The notes: generated from the letters alone by a model not told the origin. A stretch of DNA of 64,000 nucleotides from Cryptomeria japonica (GCF_030272615.1 NC_081410.1:128145640-128209639); one strand, 5' to 3'; counted from the first letter of the stretch, positions 1 to 12,475 are shown. Program-made: numbers and translations.

Positions 1-940
1 GGGTTGAGTCCATGCTCATAGGATCGACTTAAGGGATAAAAGGGGTTAAATCCAAGGAGATAACATGTACATAAAAATACGTGAATATGCATGTGTAATC
101 AATACGTGGATAAAATGGATATATCAAAATGTGTCTTTGTGAATAAGGTGGAGATACATGTATAAGAATGTGCATAAGAAGAAGATATATAGACACAGAG
201 AAGAAAGGAGACTATGTTTATACAAAGTTATATCATTTGCCAATATGTAAATATATTAAGACACTCTTCTAAAATGGACATATGATTAAATAAAAAATAA
301 AATGAATATTTAAATTTCACTATTACAAGATATTCAAACAAGGTTCAATCATTTATATAACTAACATTATCCTTTTGTAAAAGTGAAATAATATTAGATA
401 TTGAAGAAGCAATATAAGTGGAGACATAAAAAATTTCCTCAACAATAAATGAAATGCCAAAATGATTAAGCTTTAGCTACTTATGACATTAAATAATTTA
501 AATCATAACGAAATAAACTTTACCTCTTATACAACTTCATGGAGTTTATTTTGGAGAATGTGAATTTAATGCAATATGATACAAAAAAAAATCCAATGCA
601 AGTTCATGTAACTATGAGTATGTGAAGGAGCTATTTAAAATATAGATGTTAAATTGTTTGCAAAGCAATTGTAAAAAAATGTTAATAAATTAAATATATA
701 TAACAATAGCTTACATGAGACCTATTAATAAAAGCAAATGGTGAAGATTGTAGCATGTCATTTAAAATAGAATGTAGTTTCCATCTTTAATTAGTCATAC
801 AATTAACTCAACAAAATCTAGTATGGATTATTAAATATTATATCAAAATTTTGCAACATATGCATGTCAAAATCATTTTCAAATGGTAGTCTATGTGACT
901 CTGGACCTTCAACATGTATTTGTTATTTATTTAAAAAATG
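1..940. other. AT-rich non-coding DNA
   Basis: This stretch is strongly AT-rich with short A and T runs and no open frame of useful length. I see no retroelement motif, LTR end or structural RNA. It looks like old unannotatable intergenic DNA. It ends at the target-site duplication of the retroposed copy that follows. Confidence 0.6.
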
Positions 941-3017
941 TTGAAGGATCAATTGTTTTTTATTAAAGAAAATCAGGTTTTAAGGGACCCGAAACTCGCT
1001 TACAATACGAAAGATGAGCAAGAAAGAAACAAGAGAAGATAAGACCAAGACAAAACATCTGCAAAAGACCAGCACAAAAACCAGCAGCTAGGACAAAAGG
1101 ACAACAAGGAGCCAACAAGAAATTGGCATCCAAAACTCAGCATTACATTTCAAATGAAAAATTTTATAGACTCCTCAGCGTTCTGAACCAAAAGCATCAT
1201 GGCCTTAGTGGCTTCTCTCAGATCATTTCTCTCCTCTTTCCGCTGGATGTCTTTTGTTTTGGTCTCCATATCAGTGGTGCTCTGCCTAGTCCTTCGCCTG
1301 GAGATTTGATGGGTGGAGCTGGAGGTCAGTACATCTTCAATGATTACCAAGTTCTTATCCTGATTTTTCCTCTCTAAGTGATCCACCATGGTATTCATAT
1401 TATGTGACAAAACTCTTAAGACCTCAAGACTGTGGTTCGTGAAGCTTTTCAAAGCCTTCTCAGTCTGAGCAACCCGAGTGATGATATTATCTTTATCCTC
1501 CTCGGCCTTTTCTTTTACAATTCGGATAACATCCTCCAGATGTTTCAAATCCCCTTTTATCAGGTCTTTTTCCGACCAGTCCTGCATCTCAATTTCCTCC
1601 TCAGCTTCACTGGTTTCCATCTCCTCCCTCTTTTTCCCCAAATTTGTTTCCTTAATCAAATTATGTATCTTATTTTCCAGGTCCCTCTGTTTGCTCTGAA
1701 TGCTAGTTATGTTGTCAATAACCCACTTCTAGAGATTGAAGGACTCCAGTGTGCAATTTCAGGCAGTATTCAAAATAGTATTCGTCAAATCCCTACCCTG
1801 CTCAATGCCCACAGAATTAGGGTTGTCTTCCTCCATAGAGTTCAGGGCGACATTCTTGCTATCCGAGCCCATAGGGTTAGAATAAGGGTTTTCAGATTTA
1901 ACATCTTTTTTCCCTTCCTCCTCTTCTCCAACGTTCTCTTCCTTCTCACCCTCCATTTTTGTCTCAATATCCTTCCCCTTTTCCTCCTCCAATTCATAAT
2001 GCACCTTCGTTTCCACATTATCTATATCAGCTCTCCGTTTTTTATGGGTAGGGGCATTAGACTGGTCATCATCAGCCTCAGAATCATTATAGCTCTCAAA
2101 AACATGTGCAATAGTTACCAGGTAATCATCCTTGCTAGCCCTAGCTTTTTCCTTCAGGTATTCATAAATGAGCAAAATAAGCCCCTGATGGGCTATGGGG
2201 TAAGAATTGGGCTTTGTGTGTGGTCAGCCAAACTCTCATTCAGAGAAGAAGCTAAGTAAAAGGGAAAGGAAATCTTAACCCCATGGCGAAAATGATTAAG
2301 AATTGCAAAATGATAGTTATAGATTTTAGTAGATCTACCATCAATAGTAAGGAACTCCATCAAAACCCTTAACACTTTCTGCCAAAAAGACTTTACCTGT
2401 TGGGGTAGGTAGTTGGAGATGTATTCTTTCTTGGCAAGTCGAGCCTTCTCATCCTCAGATTTCGAGAAGTTTTTAATCGCTTTAGCAGCATACTTCCGGT
2501 CTCTATAGAATTTAGTGCCCTCCTTCTGAAGACCCATGACCTCCGCAACCAGATCCTCATCAATATTCCAGGTCTCCCCAAACAAGGTGACTCTGTTGCT
2601 ATTCCATCCCCTAGCAAAGCCATGAGACATTGAATTTCTGCTTCCATGCAACTTTTCCATATAGTCGATGAAACCATATCTATGAAGCCTCCTCCATAAT
2701 TTCCACTCACTCTTCCAGTTTTCGCAGCTAGAGGGATCATTCCTGTTTAGGTTACCTCCCATATTGAACAACAAGTCGAAGTACCCAAAGGTGCATCTCA
2801 CAATCTGCAAATTTAACCACAAGTTCTTGTGCAAAATTCTAGAATAACATAACAAAGTCCCATCTGTGGTTTTAAAGATAATGATAATGGCCGCACAAAA
2901 CTGACACTTATTATTATAATCCCCATCACACATTTCATCATAAAATCGATGCCTAAAAGCAATCATTAACTAACAGTTCATTTTCCCCCAAGCTCTGTCT
3001 TTGAAGGATTAATTGTT
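941..3017 (-). mobile_element. Retroposed insertion V with 17-bp target duplication
   Basis: The insert (958-3000) is flanked by TTGAAGGATCAATTGTT (941-957) and TTGAAGGATTAATTGTT (3001-3017), which differ at one base. On the minus strand it ends, at its left edge, in a short tail read as TTTCTTTAATAAAAAAC. The sequence before the tail resembles the 3' UTR of plant L1 elements. A long imperfect duplication plus an A-rich end is the signature of target-primed reverse transcription by LINE machinery. No reverse transcriptase or endonuclease is present. The insert carries a single decayed reading frame, listed separately. It is either a LINE with its pol deleted or a retroposed mRNA moved by a LINE. 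Confidence 0.72.
1150..2966 (-). pseudogene. V: accessory protein of unknown function, globular plus coiled-coil (decayed)
   Basis: The reading frame runs leftwards from 2966. The first part (2966-2193, about 257 codons) is a tryptophan-rich globular region with motifs such as GETWNIDEDLVAEVMGLQ and SFWQKVLRVLMEF. A frameshift near 2190 leads into a second frame (2175-1759) with a strongly acidic Glu/Lys-rich linker. After two in-frame stops (near 1759 and 1720) the same frame continues to 1150 as a heptad-rich coiled coil rich in Glu, Lys, Arg and Leu. I do not recognise the family. The layout matches U (14837-26258) and the unknown region of element N (42990-46023). The N-terminus may be truncated because the copy starts at the 5' edge of the insert. 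It is surely not functional. A distant relation to plant mobile-domain (aminotransferase-like) proteins of retroelements is possible but unproven. Confidence 0.6.
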
Positions 3018-3119
3018 AAGTGAGATGTCAAAGTTAATTTTAGGGTTTTTAAAAGTTGAACAATTGATCTAGATGTCAAAATAAGGAAAATAATCATAAA
3101 TACCATTGGGCTCATCTTA

Positions 3120-4290
3120 GGTTTCTTGTGGATACTATAGAATGAACCCAGATTCCCTTATGTCCATTGGAACCTTTAACAAAAATAGATCCAGACGGAC
3201 CAAGAACTTATGATTGGAACAATTCCTGAAAGACCAAGAAACTCCAACATGAATTTTTTTTGATAGACTAGGAATAAATAGGAATAGTTCGTAATGGGAA
3301 AGGAACCTCCAAAAAGAATAGTGTTGATATACCATGAACCATTGATGGGAAGAGTTCCTAATAGCTAATAACTTCCAACCAAAATAATTCCAAATGAATC
3401 ATGAACCTCCAATTGGAATAGTTCCTAATGAACTGAGAACCTTCAACCAAAATACATTTTGCAAGACTAAGAACCACCAACAATAGTTCTTTATATACTA
3501 AGAATGAAAAGGAATTGTTACTTATGGACTAAGAACCTATAACAAGAATACTTTCTAATAGACTAAGAAACTCCAACAAGAACATTTCTTGATTGACTAG
3601 GAATCTCTAATTGGAATTGTTCCTAATGGACTAGGAACCTCCAATTGATATAGTTCCCCATGGACCAAGAACCTCCAACAGTAAAAATTATTAAAGAACC
3701 AAGAACCTCCATTCAAAAGAGTTCATAATGGTTTGGGAACCCCTAACAAGATCAATTCCTAATATAGCAAGAAACATCAATAGGAGTTCAATTATTGGTG
3801 GTTCATGAATCTCCAATTAGAATAGTTCTTGATAGATTGAGAACCTCCAAAAAGAATAATTCCTAATAGACAAGGAACCTACAATGTGAAGAGCTCCTAA
3901 TAGACTAAGAATAGAAAGGAATAGTTCATGATGGAATAGGAACCTCTGACAAGAATAATTCCTGATAGACTAGGAACCTTCAACCAAAATAATTTATGGT
4001 GGGCGATGAACAGACTCCAATAAGCATAGTTATCAATGGATTGGGAACCTCCATTTGGAATAATGTTTGATGGACTAGGAACCTCCTATGGGAATGATTC
4101 TTCATGGACCAAGATCCCCAACATAAAGAGAGAGTTCCTTATAGACTAGTGAACCTACAACTGGAACAATTCCTAATGGACGAGGAACCTTTTCCTAATA
4201 TAGTAAGAATGGAAAATGATAGTTCCCAATGGGCCATGAACCTCTCAATACAATAGTTCTTGATAGACCAATAACCTATGATAGGAAAAA
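3120..4290. repeat. Degenerate tandem array, GTTCCTA...TAGGAACCTCC units
   Basis: About 1.1 kb is made of loosely repeated units of roughly 35-45 bp. A typical unit reads GAATAGTTCCTAATGGAC followed by TAGGAACCTCCAAC. Each unit contains a short inverted repeat (GTTCCTA / TAGGAAC). Copies are diverged, spacing drifts, and there is no reading frame. It lies immediately right of insertion V. It looks like an old minisatellite. Confidence 0.72.
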
Positions 4291-6165
4291 TGTTAGGATG
4301 GGTGATATTAACCTTGCATTCCTAAGTCATTCTCATGTGTCCACACTTTCCTTGAAAAGTTTTTTAGGGGACATGAGAGTTAAAAATTATAATTTCATTC
4401 CATACAAGTGGACAAATGTTGGTGGTGGTTACAAATCACAATGGACGAATATTCTTCTTGTTACAACACTTTTAGCTATTAGTTGTTTTTCTACAACTAG
4501 ATATGCCTTTTTTTTTGCATAAGTTCACTTAGGAGTGCTTGCTTCTAGTTGCTTTAGTTGTGCATCTAGTTTAGCTAGAGTTGAGCTTTTTTTAGCTCCT
4601 CATTCTTTGACTTTAGTTCCCCCATTTTTAGATTAATGAATCTTTGCGATTTCTTTATAAGCACCTAATTGTACATTCTATATTCTTTCCTTTTGTGTAA
4701 TATAGCATTCATTTGTGCAACTCTTGTTTGTGGAAGGTGTTTTTTTTGTTGTGTGATCTTGTAGGTGCTTGTGTTGCAAAATTAAACATGGTATTATAGC
4801 TCAAATTGAGCAAACCCTTCTCAATATTTTAGGTTTTCTTTACTCAAAAGTGCACAAGGTCATAGATTTGCCTTTTTGTGGATCTGGTGGTGGAAAACAA
4901 ATTATCAGCTTTGGAGAAAAATGGGCCTCACCATTGTGTTTGCAGTATCAAAAAACATTAGGAACGCCTTTTGTTTCATCGAAATCTGAGTTGTTGAGCT
5001 TTTGGGTGATTTTCACCTAGGGCATGTTTTTCGAGGCAATTTTTGGAGGTTAAAAAAATGGGTCAGCTTGGGGTGAAACCAACCTCTCCATCACATCTGT
5101 AGCACCCAAACACCCAAGGATCACCTTTCATTTCATTGATTTTGGAAAAATTTCATTTCGAGGCAAAAGAAATTTAGTTGTACGAATTTGTACGGTCCAC
5201 ACAAACTAGTCAGTTTATCTGTCTTAGCCAGTTGTTCATATTTTTGCGTAGGAATTTTGAAAAAAAATAAAATGTAGGGGTAATTTTTGTTTGAGGGAAA
5301 ATTTATATTTTCTACACTTTGCGTAGGGTGTTAAACCTATACAAGGTCATACTAGGTTCCTATCACAATGCCAAAATCTATTCTTGTCAACCAAATATTA
5401 TTGTTTTTCCTGATGTGTTATTTTTAGTTTATGACAACGCACCCTATCGCCTCCTTTGCACTACCCTGCAACCTCCACAACCCATGCCTCTCGTCCTTCC
5501 TTGTGTTCCCAACACATTCTAACCATGACCTTGTCCATTGTGCACCCAAGTTGCATGCATTAGTGCACTCCCAATGTGTCATGCATCACCTTCTTACTAT
5601 CAGACGTGCCACCTACTTCATTATGCCTCCACTCTAATCACCCACCACCATGACGCAATCATCATTTTATCTGTTGCTGCCTCACTATCGTAGCACCACT
5701 CTTTGCTGGCTCTCACCACCTTTGCTTAGCCCTCCATCAGTGCTCCACCCAAGTGTAGCCCTCCAGCTGCCAGCACACCTCCAGAGACCCTATATCCCAT
5801 TGATTGCTTATACAACCAAGGGCTTATTTTTTAGCCCCCAAGAGCCCCTTTTTAGCCCTATTAGAGCACTTTTACAAGATTGAGTATAACTTGCATATAT
5901 AGTGCCTATTTTTTAACTTTTGCATATAATTGGAAAGTTGGTTTTGATATTGATATGCACATATAGGTGGTTTTTTCTAATTCTTCTCTACGTGTCTACT
6001 ATAGGCCTCCAAAGTCAGACTTATTTTTAACGCTTTTGGGGCCATAACCTAGTCAAATGGACTCCATTTTTCAACTTTCGCATATCATCAGAAGCTCTTA
6101 GAGTCCTATATTTAGATCTACAGGTATATTCTCCAAAAAATTCTCAAGTTATCATATGAAGTGAT
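4291..6165. other. Unassigned region, no recognised gene
   Basis: I find only short frames of no recognisable similarity. Part of it (about 5430-5880) is C-rich on the plus strand and could encode short Pro/Leu/His-rich peptides, but nothing suggests a real gene. The 5' LTR and leader of copia element W would be expected here, just upstream of its gag. I could not find an LTR end or an initiator-tRNA binding site in it. Confidence 0.5.
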
Positions 6166-8305
6166 TTATTGATTTCAAACTTTATCTTCATTTTAGTTGT
6201 ACTAGGGTTTGTGTTTTCTTGTTGTGGAGGTCAAGTTGTCTTTTTTTCAGATCCTCATCACACCACAACCCTATGGTCGACACTATTTTTCATCTTGTTC
6301 CCCATAGCTATCACACTTGGAGGAATAAAATGTTTGAATTTCTCATGTCCATAGGTTTGTATTCTACTTTGGATGAGACCCAACTCACCTTCAAGTATCC
6401 TTTTGAGGATTTTTAGCAAAGAAATAAGATGGATGAGGCTATGGGCTTGATTACCATACATGTTTTAGATAGTCTCCTATTTCACCTTGAGTCTTGTATT
6501 ACTCCTTGGGCTATGTGGATTAAGTTCAAGGATCTTTTTGGGACAGTTAATGAGTTCAGGAAAATGTAACTAGAGCTGGAGTTGACTACATTAGTACCTA
6601 ATTATTTACCTATTATTGAGGACTTTCTGGAGAAGGTCAAACCACTCAGATATTGTTTGAAAGGTTGTGGAAAGAAGAACTTTGACCAAGAGCATGTCTA
6701 CTTTATTTTGGCTAAGATTTCAGGGCCTTTCCAGGTCTTTGCTACATTTTATGCCTCCATGGATGGCATGGGTACAATTTACTTTCCCCTCTTTTAAGGT
6801 CTTTTGTGAGCAATTAACATGGGAGTAGGCTTCATTGTGTCAACGAGATTTAGTTTTTAGTTCCTCTTCTTAGGAATTGGTTGCACAACCCTATAAGGGA
6901 AAACATAAGAAGAATTCAAAGCCTAAGACACCTTCTTCATCTGGTAGTTGGAGTCCCTCCAAGAACCCTCAACAATCAAATCAGAAATCCAAATCCATTC
7001 TACCACCTACTCATTCTTTTAAATCTAGTAAGTCTTCCTTCAAGATGAAGAAGTATGGTGAACCTTGTAATTTTGTGGCAAATAGGGATATATTGTTACT
7101 AGATGGTAGAAGATACTAGAGGCCTTAGAGGAGACCATGCAACAACATCACATTTCAGGCCCTATGTCTTCTTCCTCAAACACAAGCAAAGGTCAAGCTC
7201 TTTCTACATGGGTCTTGACTTGAGTTGATACTTATATGCTTGATTTTAGTGATTCTCACCATATGAAACACTCTCAATTTGATTATCTTATAGATTGTAT
7301 CACTATACAAATTATAGTGAGGGATTCCACTCAGCTTTCAGTTGTTGGTGTTAGGATTCCCATAGATACTGAGAGGGGGGGTGAATCAGTATCTAACTGG
7401 TGAAAAGATTTTCTTAACTTAAAACATGTAGAACATATTAATATTGTATATTGGTAAACAAAAGGTAATACAATAAACAGAGATAAAAGCAACCACATGA
7501 AAAACACACCATAACACAGTAGTTTAATGAGGAAACCCGGTGTGGGAAAAACCTCGGTGGGATTTGTGACCCACAATATTCACTTTCTGGCCAATAAGAG
7601 AATATTACTGCTACAAGAGGGGCCTACACATGCAGGAAGGCCAAGTGCCTAGAGCTCACTCCTCAATTACAAAATGGGAAGTCTCACTGACTTACAAAAT
7701 GGATTATATAAATCCAATGTCTTGTACTACTTCAAAATAGCATCTACTATGCCAGATCCAGTACTAGTTTATAGCTCTGCTTCATACATAAATCCTTAAC
7801 CTATATTTCGCATAATAGGCCTGCCTTATTTTGCCCAATAATTTTCTTCCATGAGTACATTCACACTTGCATGATCTACAATGAACTCTCTTATATATAA
7901 GAGTCATTTTACAACTTGCCAAGTCGGCTTACAATGATTTTACAATAATAAGCAAAATATGTGATCAACAAAATTCTTGTCGGCTTCTGTGCCGGTATGC
8001 TTCGTTTTACTACCAGTGCTGGTGGTCTATGTGTCGGTGTAGAGTCTGATCTTGCTAGTGTCGGTGGATTGCCTTGCCGGTGTCATAGAATTGTAAGGTT
8101 GCCATCAATGACAAAACCTTCAATCACCTACAATGTCTCATTGGAGTGTGCATTTGCCAACAGTTGGTTCAAGACTTATTCAACTTGAGGATGTTCATTT
8201 TTAGGATGTTCTTGTTGTTCTTGACATCTTCGACATCTTTCTCCCATTGTATCAGGTTCTCATTCGAGGACAAGGAAGAAAATTGAGTTCATGCCAAATG
8301 ATATG
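6166..8305 (+). pseudogene. W: Ty1/copia gag-protease, left half (broken)
   Basis: Gag starts at about 6219 with SYHTWRNKMFEFLMSIGLYS, typical of the copia UBN2-type gag. It continues through IMPORTANT conserved blocks ending near 6840, with stops and frameshifts. A Ser/Lys/Pro-rich stretch (6877-7080) precedes a ruined zinc knuckle (GEPCNF). A protease remnant follows near 7240, with LDFSDSHHM where DSGASHHM is usual, and then DSTQLSVVG. A solo LTR (7349-8162) splits it. After the LTR the frame runs on to 8305, where element R interrupts it after the residues PNDM. The integrase half is at 62997-63572. It is non-functional but clearly recognisable, and it is the oldest layer of the nest. Confidence 0.75.
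7349..8162 (-). mobile_element. Copia solo LTR in W, TSD GTTGG
   Basis: This 814-bp LTR is in minus orientation. The complement begins TGTTGGCAAATGCACACTCC and ends GGGAATCCTAACA, giving TG...CA ends. Perfect 5-bp duplications GTTGG lie at 7344-7348 and 8163-8167. The start, including the block around GTCATTGATGGCAACC, matches the LTRs of element N (40450 and 46379). It also carries the GATTCACCCCCCCTCTCAGT block near its 3' end. No internal region remains, so it arose by recombination between the two LTRs of a full element. It sits inside W's protease region. Confidence 0.9.
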
Positions 8306-8698
8306 TGTAAGAACTGTCTATGGAGATAGCCACCCAAGATCTAGAGGCCTAATGAATAGCTCAATAATAAGAGAGAACAATATAGAAATGAACAAACTAT
8401 ATAATCATCAAGATGTAAATAGTTGAATAAAAAGTACATAGGGGACAATGACAAGTGTCGTTGTCTCATGTCATGATAAGGGAGTGAAAAGCTATCATCC
8501 CACCTAAAGTGGAAAAGTGATAGTGTGATAAAACCACAAAAGGTGGTAAAGTGCATCCATTATAAGTGGATGGGATAGACTAATAACTTGATATATCCAC
8601 CTAAAGAGGAAATGCTCAAAATACTCCTATACAATTCCATAAGTAAGCTTGGTAATTATATCCTAGGAGATAAATAAAATAAATTAATTACACCAACA
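8306..8698 (-). repeat. R 3' LTR
   Basis: This 393-bp LTR has plus-strand ends TGTAAGAACTG...ACACCAACA. It matches 62565-62996 along its length, including AGATCTAGAG, AATAAGAGAGAACAA and AAGGGAGTGAAAAGCTATCA. It is shorter than the 432-bp partner through small deletions. It is followed at once by a C-run (8699-8706) that reads as the polypurine tract on the minus strand. Confidence 0.88.
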
Positions 8699-8960
8699 CC
8701 CCCCCTTAAGTGTATACTCAAACTAATAATGCAAGATGGGTCCGGGCTAATAGGCCATGTTAGGTACTTATGTACAAATGTAATGCAGCCTCTCACGAAT
8801 GGAGAAAACCCAGTCCCCCCCCCCACCCCGCCCCCCCTGAAAAAAAAGAGAGATGAACACACAAAATAACTCTCAAAGAAGAATGAGAAGGATAAAAACC
8901 TGGACTAAGGAAAAAGTCCCCCCCCCCCCATAAGAGAGAATGGAGAAGTCAAATTACCCC
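8699..8960 (-). promoter_or_regulatory. R polypurine tract and 3' untranslated region
   Basis: The run of C at 8699-8706 followed by TTAAG reads CTTAAGGGGGG on the minus strand and abuts the 3' LTR, which is where the plus-strand primer belongs. Further C-runs (8815-8836, 8919-8929) with A-runs make this tract unusually homopolymer-rich. The same layout occurs next to Q's 3' LTR at 53900-54189, which shows the two elements are related. Confidence 0.7.
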
Positions 8961-10494
8961 CCTTGATGAAATATCCTGCACTCCCAAGAGAGTTTGCAAC
9001 TGATGAAACTTGCTCTTGACGAAGGGTTTGGTGAAGATGTCTACAAACTTCTTTATTGTAGGACAATAATGCAAATTAATGGCCCACCCATGTATCAGCT
9101 CCTTGATGTAGTGCATATGGATCTTGATGTGTTTGGTCCTCTAATGGTAAACCGGGTTCTTTGATATTTGAATGGCACTCAGATTATCACACTTGAAGGA
9201 TTGTAGATTGTGCAATGGTGAAGCCAAACTTGGATAGAATATTTTGAAGCCGAATAGCCTTAGTAGTTGCATTAACAACCCATCAATACTTAGCCTCAGT
9301 TGAAGAAAGAGCAATAACATGATGCTTCTTACTTTACCAATAAATGGGGCTAGAACCAAGATGAAAGTGGTAGCTTGAAGTGGACTTATGATCATCAATA
9401 TTGGAAGCCTAATCGAAGTCTATATAACCAACCAAGGTAAGTCTTGTGCCTGCTGCATAATGAATCCCAAAGTGATGCATACTCTGTATGTAGTGCAAGA
9501 TGTGTTTGGAAAATTTCTAATGAAGTTCATGTGGTTGCTACATAAAGCATGAAACAAAGCCAACCGTAAAGGAAATATAAGGGCATGTGTGAGTCAAGTA
9601 GATGAGACCCCCAACAAGATGATGATATAAAGTGGCATCAACAAGTGGAGTGGAACAGTTAGCCTCAAGCTTGACTCCTGAAAGAAAGGGAGTCAACGTA
9701 GGCTTACAATCAACCATTTGAAACTAAGCTAGAAGATCAAGAGCATACTTGGGCTGAGCAAGAGTGATTCTAGAAGAAGATCATGATATCTTAATACCAA
9801 GAAAGTAGTGCAAAAGTCCCAAGTCAATCATACAAAATCTCTCATGCAAAGTAGATTTGCAACTACCAATGATAGATGAGGTACTCCCTGTAATGATCAA
9901 GTTATCAACATAAAGAAAAAGTAGCAAATGAAATTCATCCTATCTCAAAATGTAGACATTTGAATCTGAATGACACCTAGTGAAACCTATTGAGAGAATA
10001 AAGGAATCTATCTTGGCATACCAATCCCTAGGGGCCTACTTGAGGCCATAGATAGAATTACTCAATCTACAAACGAAACAAGAATCCTTAATTAATCCTT
10101 GTGGCTACTCCATGTAAATATCCTCCTAAAGGTCCTTGTGAGGAAATACACTCTTCACATCCATCTGATGTACAACCCAGCAATGAGTTGTAACAATAGC
10201 AAGTGTCAAGCGAATTGAATTCAACTTAGCAATGGGGGCAAAGGTTTCTATATAATCAACACCAAGAACCTGTGAGAAACCTTTTACCACAAGTGTAGAT
10301 TTGAACTTATCCACACTTCCATCAAGGAACTGTTATCTTCCTCCGTTACTAAATCCCACTCAGGAACTCTTGATGATTCCTGAAAGGATTGTGGATTGGA
10401 AGCACTAGTAATGTAAACATGTGGAATATATTGATGTTGTGACTGAGTCCTTAGAGTATCAGAAGGATCCCTAACAAAAGTACCTATTAAATAT
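8961..10494 (-). pseudogene. R: copia reverse transcriptase-RNase H (broken)
   Basis: Read leftwards from 10494, the frame starts in the linker to RT (FVRDPSDTLRTQSQHQ, then VPEWDLVTEED). It continues with DKFKSTLVVKGFSQVLGVDY and IKQMDV-type blocks of the copia RT. The segment usually found between these two blocks (the KTWELVP...KWVFK region) is missing, so there is an internal deletion near 10315. The polymerase box reads YVDN instead of YVDD (near 9910). Downstream come the conserved YFLGI, LIYLTHTCP and RNase H blocks, ending with CDNLSAIQISKNPVYH (near 9150-9200). Several stops interrupt it. With the altered box and the deletion it cannot be active. Confidence 0.82.
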
Positions 10495-11401
10495 CTGAGC
10501 AACTGAGAGGGGGGGTGAATTAGTTGACAATAAAATTTTCTTTAGTACTTTCTCTAATCTAGAATAACCAATAAAATTAATTAAAACAAATATAACATGA
10601 AAGCACATATACAAAACAAATCACACAATAAATGCTAGGTATGACGTGGGAAACCCAAGAAGGGAAAAACCACGAAGAATGTTAGTTCTGAATAAATGAC
10701 ATTGATTAAGTGGCACCAGTTAAGGTAATTTTTACAAAGAAGGCTCACTACTAAAATGCTCACTGTGGGAGGGCTCACTACCAAAGGAAGAAGAAAGAAA
10801 AAGAGAATCCACCATTGTGATACAATCTACAATACCAGAACTGCTTCTGGCACCTCTCAACAACAACACACTTCACATATCAACATCACTTAGATTTTTC
10901 CTTTTCAATTTCACACATCTTCCATCATTTCATACATTCATATTATCCTCTTATTTATACTGTCTTTGAGAAACATAATCTTCTAAGACAACCAAGACAA
11001 AGATTTGAAATAGGTCAACACTAAACATTCTGGTGGAGGACAGGAATGAGAAGTGGACAAAATCACAATGCACTACATCGGCCAAATAAACATGTTACAT
11101 CCATCACAAATACCAGACCCAAATCATGACACATTCTCCAATTTTGAATTGAATCTAACCCAAAAGAGAACTACCCAACTTAGCAAAAATAAGAATGGAA
11201 CCAAGATACTCATGAATATAATCGATCAATACCATGTTCGATGGATAGAGAATTTCGGATCACCATTAACATGAACAAATAAAAAATCAACAGTAACACA
11301 TATTCTGGAGCACCAAAGATTCTGGGAATACATCTTTTGGGACACCAATCCCAAGACAACATGTTGACATGAATGTCAACCATTAATGATAACCATCAAC
11401 A
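10495..11401 (-). mobile_element. Copia solo LTR between R integrase and RT
   Basis: About 0.9 kb of LTR sequence lies in minus orientation. The left edge carries TGAGAGGGGGGGTGAATTAG, the complement of the CACCCCCCCTCTCA block that ends this LTR class. The right edge reads ACCATCAACA, so the complement begins TGTTGATGGTTATC. A block with AACCCAAGAAGGGAAAAACC is also typical of these LTRs. R's coding sequence resumes at once on both sides. I could not confirm a 5-bp duplication, so the left boundary may be off by a few bases. Confidence 0.7.
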
Positions 11402-12475
11402 TCACACTTTCAATAGTATCTACCAAATCAATAGTTTGTCCAACCCAACAAGGTCTTTTAGGAGATGGAGGATGAGTTTCCTCAACTTCAAGTGGACTCT
11501 ATAGAGGTGTGAAACTGTGAGTCAGAGTTGAGGAGGAACCATCCTCCAAGTCACTATCATCACTTTCCACTATGGAGGAAGGATGATGAGGATTATAAGC
11601 CAAGCTAGGAGAGCTTTCCCCAAAGTGAACACTCCTTTCAATGAAAATCTCACGTGTCTCTGGATCCAGAAGTCTATATGCCTTGACACCCTCAGGATAT
11701 CTAACAAAGATGCAAGGACTACTCTAAGGTTCCAATATCTTGCGCTTTTGTGGAGGTATGTGTGTCCCATGTTGGACAACCAAAAACTCTGAAGCGTCTC
11801 ACAATTGGTTTTATACCACACCAAGCTTCTAAATGAGTCATTCCTTTCAATGCCTTACGAGGAACCTAATTTTGGAAGTATGTGGCACAATTGATAGCTT
11901 TTTCTCAAAATGCTAGACCAAGAGATGGAGCATGAATCATGCAGCTAGCCATTTCCTTGAGGGTTCTATTCTTCCTTTATGCAACACCATTATTTTGTCG
12001 AGTGTAGGCAATTGAGTGCTAAAGATCAATTGCCTCAAGATTGAAATATTCATCAAGGCTATTGTTCATGCAAAGAATCTTGACTTACTTCCTTGATTGC
12101 TTCTCAACATGAACCTTGAAGGCTATAAAATTGTCAAACACTTGACTCTTGTGACAAAGGAAGTAGACCCAAGTGAAGAAAGGGTAGTCATCAATGAAGG
12201 TGAGGATATAGTGAGCCTTTCTTAATGATGGCACTAGAAATGGGCCTACTAGATCACTATGAACTGATTGAACAACCTACAAAGCTCTCCAAGACTTCAC
12301 TTTCTCAAAATTCTCTTTCAGATGCTTTCCCATGGAACAACCTAAACATACACCATTTTAAAAGCTGATTTGAGGGAGACCCGTGACCATATCCTTAGAG
12401 ATAAGATGCAAAAGATAGCGGTAATTGAGATGTCCAAATGGCGCATGCCATAGCTTACTTTTTCAATTTGAATGA
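11402..12475 (-). pseudogene. R: copia pre-integrase and integrase (broken)
   Basis: From 12475 leftwards the frame reads SKLWHAPFGHLNYRYLLHL, the copia GAG-pre-integrase block. It is followed by the cysteine pair of the zinc-binding end (NGVCLGCSMGKH), then VHSDLVGPF and FIDDYPFFTWVYFL of the integrase core. The DNGGEY region has become NNSLDEY. The C-terminal part carries RRFRVFGCP and a block like YRLLDPETRE. Stops and frameshifts are spread throughout. The order and orientation match R's RT on the left and R's protease at 36590-36970 on the right, from which it is separated by element X. Confidence 0.82.

Noticed and set aside
1432-2259. 275-codon plus-strand frame opposite V
   Set aside because: It is the antisense shadow of the Glu/Lys-rich V coding strand, giving Phe/Leu/Ser-rich nonsense; the minus strand has the coherent protein layout.
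5430-5880. C-rich frames considered as a Pro/Leu/His-rich secreted protein
   Set aside because: No signal peptide, no domain, three overlapping phases open at once, and short length; base composition explains them.
7961-8188. 75-codon plus-strand frame near the start of an LTR
   Set aside because: It lies inside the solo LTR at 7349-8162, runs across its boundary and has no family similarity.
8340-8560. Host tRNA or structural RNA in the R LTR
   Set aside because: Sequence recurs at 62565-62996 as the partner LTR and shows no cloverleaf.
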